Of a DNA stretch of 5,471 nt, positions 4,579 through 5,471 are shown piece after piece. The notes under the pieces were generated by a model. The model was given only the letters and a program-made list of their open reading frames with translations, had not been told where the DNA came from and did not search any database. A program made the translations under genes and the position numbers. Numbering within the stretch: position 1 is the stretch's first letter; the number at the start of each line of letters is the position of its first letter. The DNA is from Bacillota bacterium. GTDB lineage: Bacteria > Bacillota > Clostridia > Christensenellales > CAG-138. Where the stretch lies: positions 1 to 5,471 of the forward strand of contig JAEXFV010000093.1 of the NCBI GenBank assembly GCA_023451115.1, written 5' to 3'.

Positions 4579-4602
4579 AACTTAAACTAATATGTTTAAG
4601 TT
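4579..4602. promoter_or_regulatory. Perfect 9-6-9 inverted repeat: operator of the xis-int promoter
   Basis: AACTTAAAC (4579-4587) and GTTTAAGTT (4594-4602) are exact reverse complements around TAATAT. Position just past the transcription start is typical for repressor binding, and 9-base arms suit an Xre dimer. It would also fold as a hairpin at the 5' end of the transcript. Binding by the adjacent Xre protein is inferred. Confidence 0.75.
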
Positions 4603-4729
4603 AGAGGACAAGTCTCTAACAAGCATATCGTTGAAGGTTTATCCGCCCGGGCAAATCGGATGGCGGCCAGAAAGTATTCCGACACTAAATAAGGAATATT
4701 ATACCCAAAAATCAAAAAGGAGGAATTGA
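4600..4729 (+). other. Structured untranslated leader of the xis-int operon, with an in-frame small ORF
   Basis: Several stems can form: GTTAGAG/CTCTAAC (4600-4606 with 4614-4620), ATCCG/CGGAT (4641-4645 with 4657-4661), CCGCC/GGCGG (4643-4647 with 4662-4666), and TATTCC/GGAATA (4675-4680 with 4693-4698). The second and third share bases, so they exclude each other. No T-run terminator is present. A 45-codon frame starts at ATG 4592 inside the operator and ends at TGA 4727-4729, directly before the ATG at 4730. It lacks a ribosome binding site and is close to the predicted 5' end, so translation is doubtful. The final codons cover the AAAGGAGG (4716-4723) of the next gene. It may be a regulatory leader, but its function is unknown. 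Confidence 0.4.
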
Positions 4730-4930
4730 ATGGAAAAGAAGTTCATCAGAGTGGACGAAGTTGCAAAGGAGTTAGAGATTTCGGAATCCCACGCATACAA
4801 GATTATGCGTAAACTCAACAGAGAGTTGGAGGCGAAAGGGTATATCACCGTTGCAGGACGAGTAAACCGTCAGTATTTCAATGAAAGATTTTACAGAAAA
4901 GAAAGGAGTGAAGAAAATGCCGGCTTATAA
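4730..4930 (+). CDS. Small helix-turn-helix protein, excisionase-like
   Basis: A 66-residue basic protein with AAAGGAGG (4716-4723) 6 bases before its ATG. Residues about 5-30 (FIRVDEVAKELEISESHAYKIMRKL) form a winged-helix/MerR-like HTH of the sort found in recombination directionality factors. A basic stretch with GRVNRQYFNERFYRKER follows. It is probably the DNA-bending excisionase that directs the downstream integrase towards excision, though a role as a transcription factor for the element cannot be excluded. The last 14 bases overlap the integrase start, so translation of the two is coupled and their ratio is fixed at least in part by this overlap. It has no clear sequence likeness to Tn916 Xis. 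The name rests on size, HTH and position. Confidence 0.78.
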   Translation: MEKKFIRVDEVAKELEISESHAYKIMRKLNRELEAKGYITVAGRVNRQYFNERFYRKERSEENAGL

Positions 4931-5471
4931 GAACAAGGACAACGGTTCGTGGTATGTGGTAACGCAGTACACGGATTGGACAGGCGAGCGCAAGCCGAAA
5001 TGCAAACGAGGGTTTGCAACCCGCCGTGAAGCGTTGGAATGGGAACAGAAATTCCAGCAGCAGAGCGCAGGAGACTTGGATATGAGTTTTGAAGCCTTTG
5101 TTGAGATTTATACTACCGATCTCAAAGCAAGGCTGAAAGAAAGCACATGGCAGACCAAGGAGCATATCATCCAGACCAAGATCGTCCCGTACTTCGGCAA
5201 GCGCAAGATCAACGAGATCACCACCAAGGATGTGATTGCGTGGCAGAACGAGCTGCTTGCCTACCGTGACGAAAAGCACAAGCCCTATTCCCAAAGTTAT
5301 CTCAAAACGCTGCACAATCAGCTCTCCGTCATTATCAACCACGCAGTACGATTTTACGATCTGCGCTCCAACCCGGCAGCAAAAGCCGGAAACATGGGCA
5401 GCGAGGAACGTAAGGAAATGCTGTTCTGGACGAAAGAGGAATATCAGAAATTTGCGGAAGAAATGATGGAC
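4917..5471 (+). CDS. Tyrosine-type site-specific integrase, N-terminal part (3' end outside window)
   Basis: 185 codons are visible from ATG 4917, and the frame is still open at the edge. AAAGGAG at 4902-4908 lies 8 bases upstream, inside the previous gene. Residues 1-50 (AYKNKDNGSWYVVTQYTDWTGERKPKCKRGFATRREALEWEQKF) are the AP2-like arm-type DNA-binding domain of phage and ICE integrases. Residues about 57-150 (MSFEAFVEIYTTDLKARLKESTWQTKEHIIQTKIVPYFGKRKINEITTKDV...) are the SAM-like core-binding domain, including the typical PYFGKRKINEIT. The catalytic domain begins at about 167 (MLFWTKEEYQKFAEEM). The R-H-R-Y catalytic residues lie past the window. Family members are usually 370-400 residues, so about half is present. 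It would catalyse integration at, and excision from, the attachment site near the guaA-type gene. Confidence 0.9.
   Translation, partial: MPAYKNKDNGSWYVVTQYTDWTGERKPKCKRGFATRREALEWEQKFQQQSAGDLDMSFEAFVEIYTTDLKARLKESTWQTKEHIIQTKIVPYFGKRKINEITTKDVIAWQNELLAYRDEKHKPYSQSYLKTLHNQLSVIINHAVRFYDLRSNPAAKAGNMGSEERKEMLFWTKEEYQKFAEEMMD

Larger units (their letters stand above)
3699..5471. mobile_element. Left part of a probable integrative element downstream of guaA
   Basis: Directly after the guaA-type gene the base composition falls and gene content changes to an Xre repressor, an excisionase-like HTH gene and a tyrosine integrase. The 3' end of guaA is an established insertion hotspot for integrase-bearing islands. 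The repressor-xis-int block at one end is the normal layout of such elements. The left boundary probably lies between about 3670 and 3740. The right end is outside the window, so the direct repeat that would define attL/attR cannot be seen. Element class (ICE, mobilisable island or prophage) cannot be decided. Confidence 0.6.

Noticed and set aside
1..5471. CRISPR array, tRNA or rRNA genes, insertion sequence transposase
   Set aside because: No regularly spaced direct repeats, no tRNA-like cloverleaf or CCA-ended acceptor, and no transposase motif were found by reading both strands.

Overview
The window looks like a chromosomal stretch from a Gram-positive anaerobe of the class Clostridia (Oscillospirales or a close relative is my guess). 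The reasons are strong AGGAGG-type ribosome binding sites, Firmicute-style sigma-A promoters with 17-18 base spacers, a moderately GC-rich core next to a more AT-rich mobile segment, and a family set (ArsR, ArsP-like permease, redox-active disulfide protein, ArsC; AP2-type integrase with an Xre repressor) that is common there. The taxonomic call is inference only.

Region 1 (1-191) is the 3' end of a prolipoprotein diacylglyceryl transferase gene. Region 2 (about 254-2513) is an arsenic-response cluster. It has a near-consensus promoter and operator, arsR starting at TTG, an intrinsic terminator, a second operator that is a perfect 20-bp palindrome, and then three tightly packed genes: an ArsP/UPF0718-type permease, a small thioredoxin-fold protein with a Cys-rich N-terminus, and an arsenate reductase of the low-molecular-weight phosphatase type. 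ArsC would reduce arsenate, the thioredoxin-like protein could supply electrons or pass on the metalloid, and the permease is the only exporter visible. No arsB or acr3 is present in the window.

Region 3 (about 2514-3698) opens with a very good terminator followed at once by a promoter, and then a 326-residue GMP synthase that contains the ATP-pyrophosphatase and dimerisation domains but no glutamine amidotransferase domain.

Region 4 (3699-5471) is the left part of a probable integrative element placed just downstream of the guaA-type gene. It contains a 32-bp inverted repeat, a 13-bp-stem terminator, a leftward Xre-family repressor, a divergent control region with a consensus promoter and a perfect 9-6-9 inverted repeat, a structured leader of about 125 bases, a small helix-turn-helix (excisionase-like) gene, and an overlapping tyrosine-recombinase integrase gene that runs off the window before its catalytic residues.

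Nothing here is clearly a wholly new system. The most unusual items are the GATase-less GMP synthase, the two-operator split ars cluster without a classical arsenite pump, and the structured leader with an in-frame small ORF abutting the excisionase-like gene.
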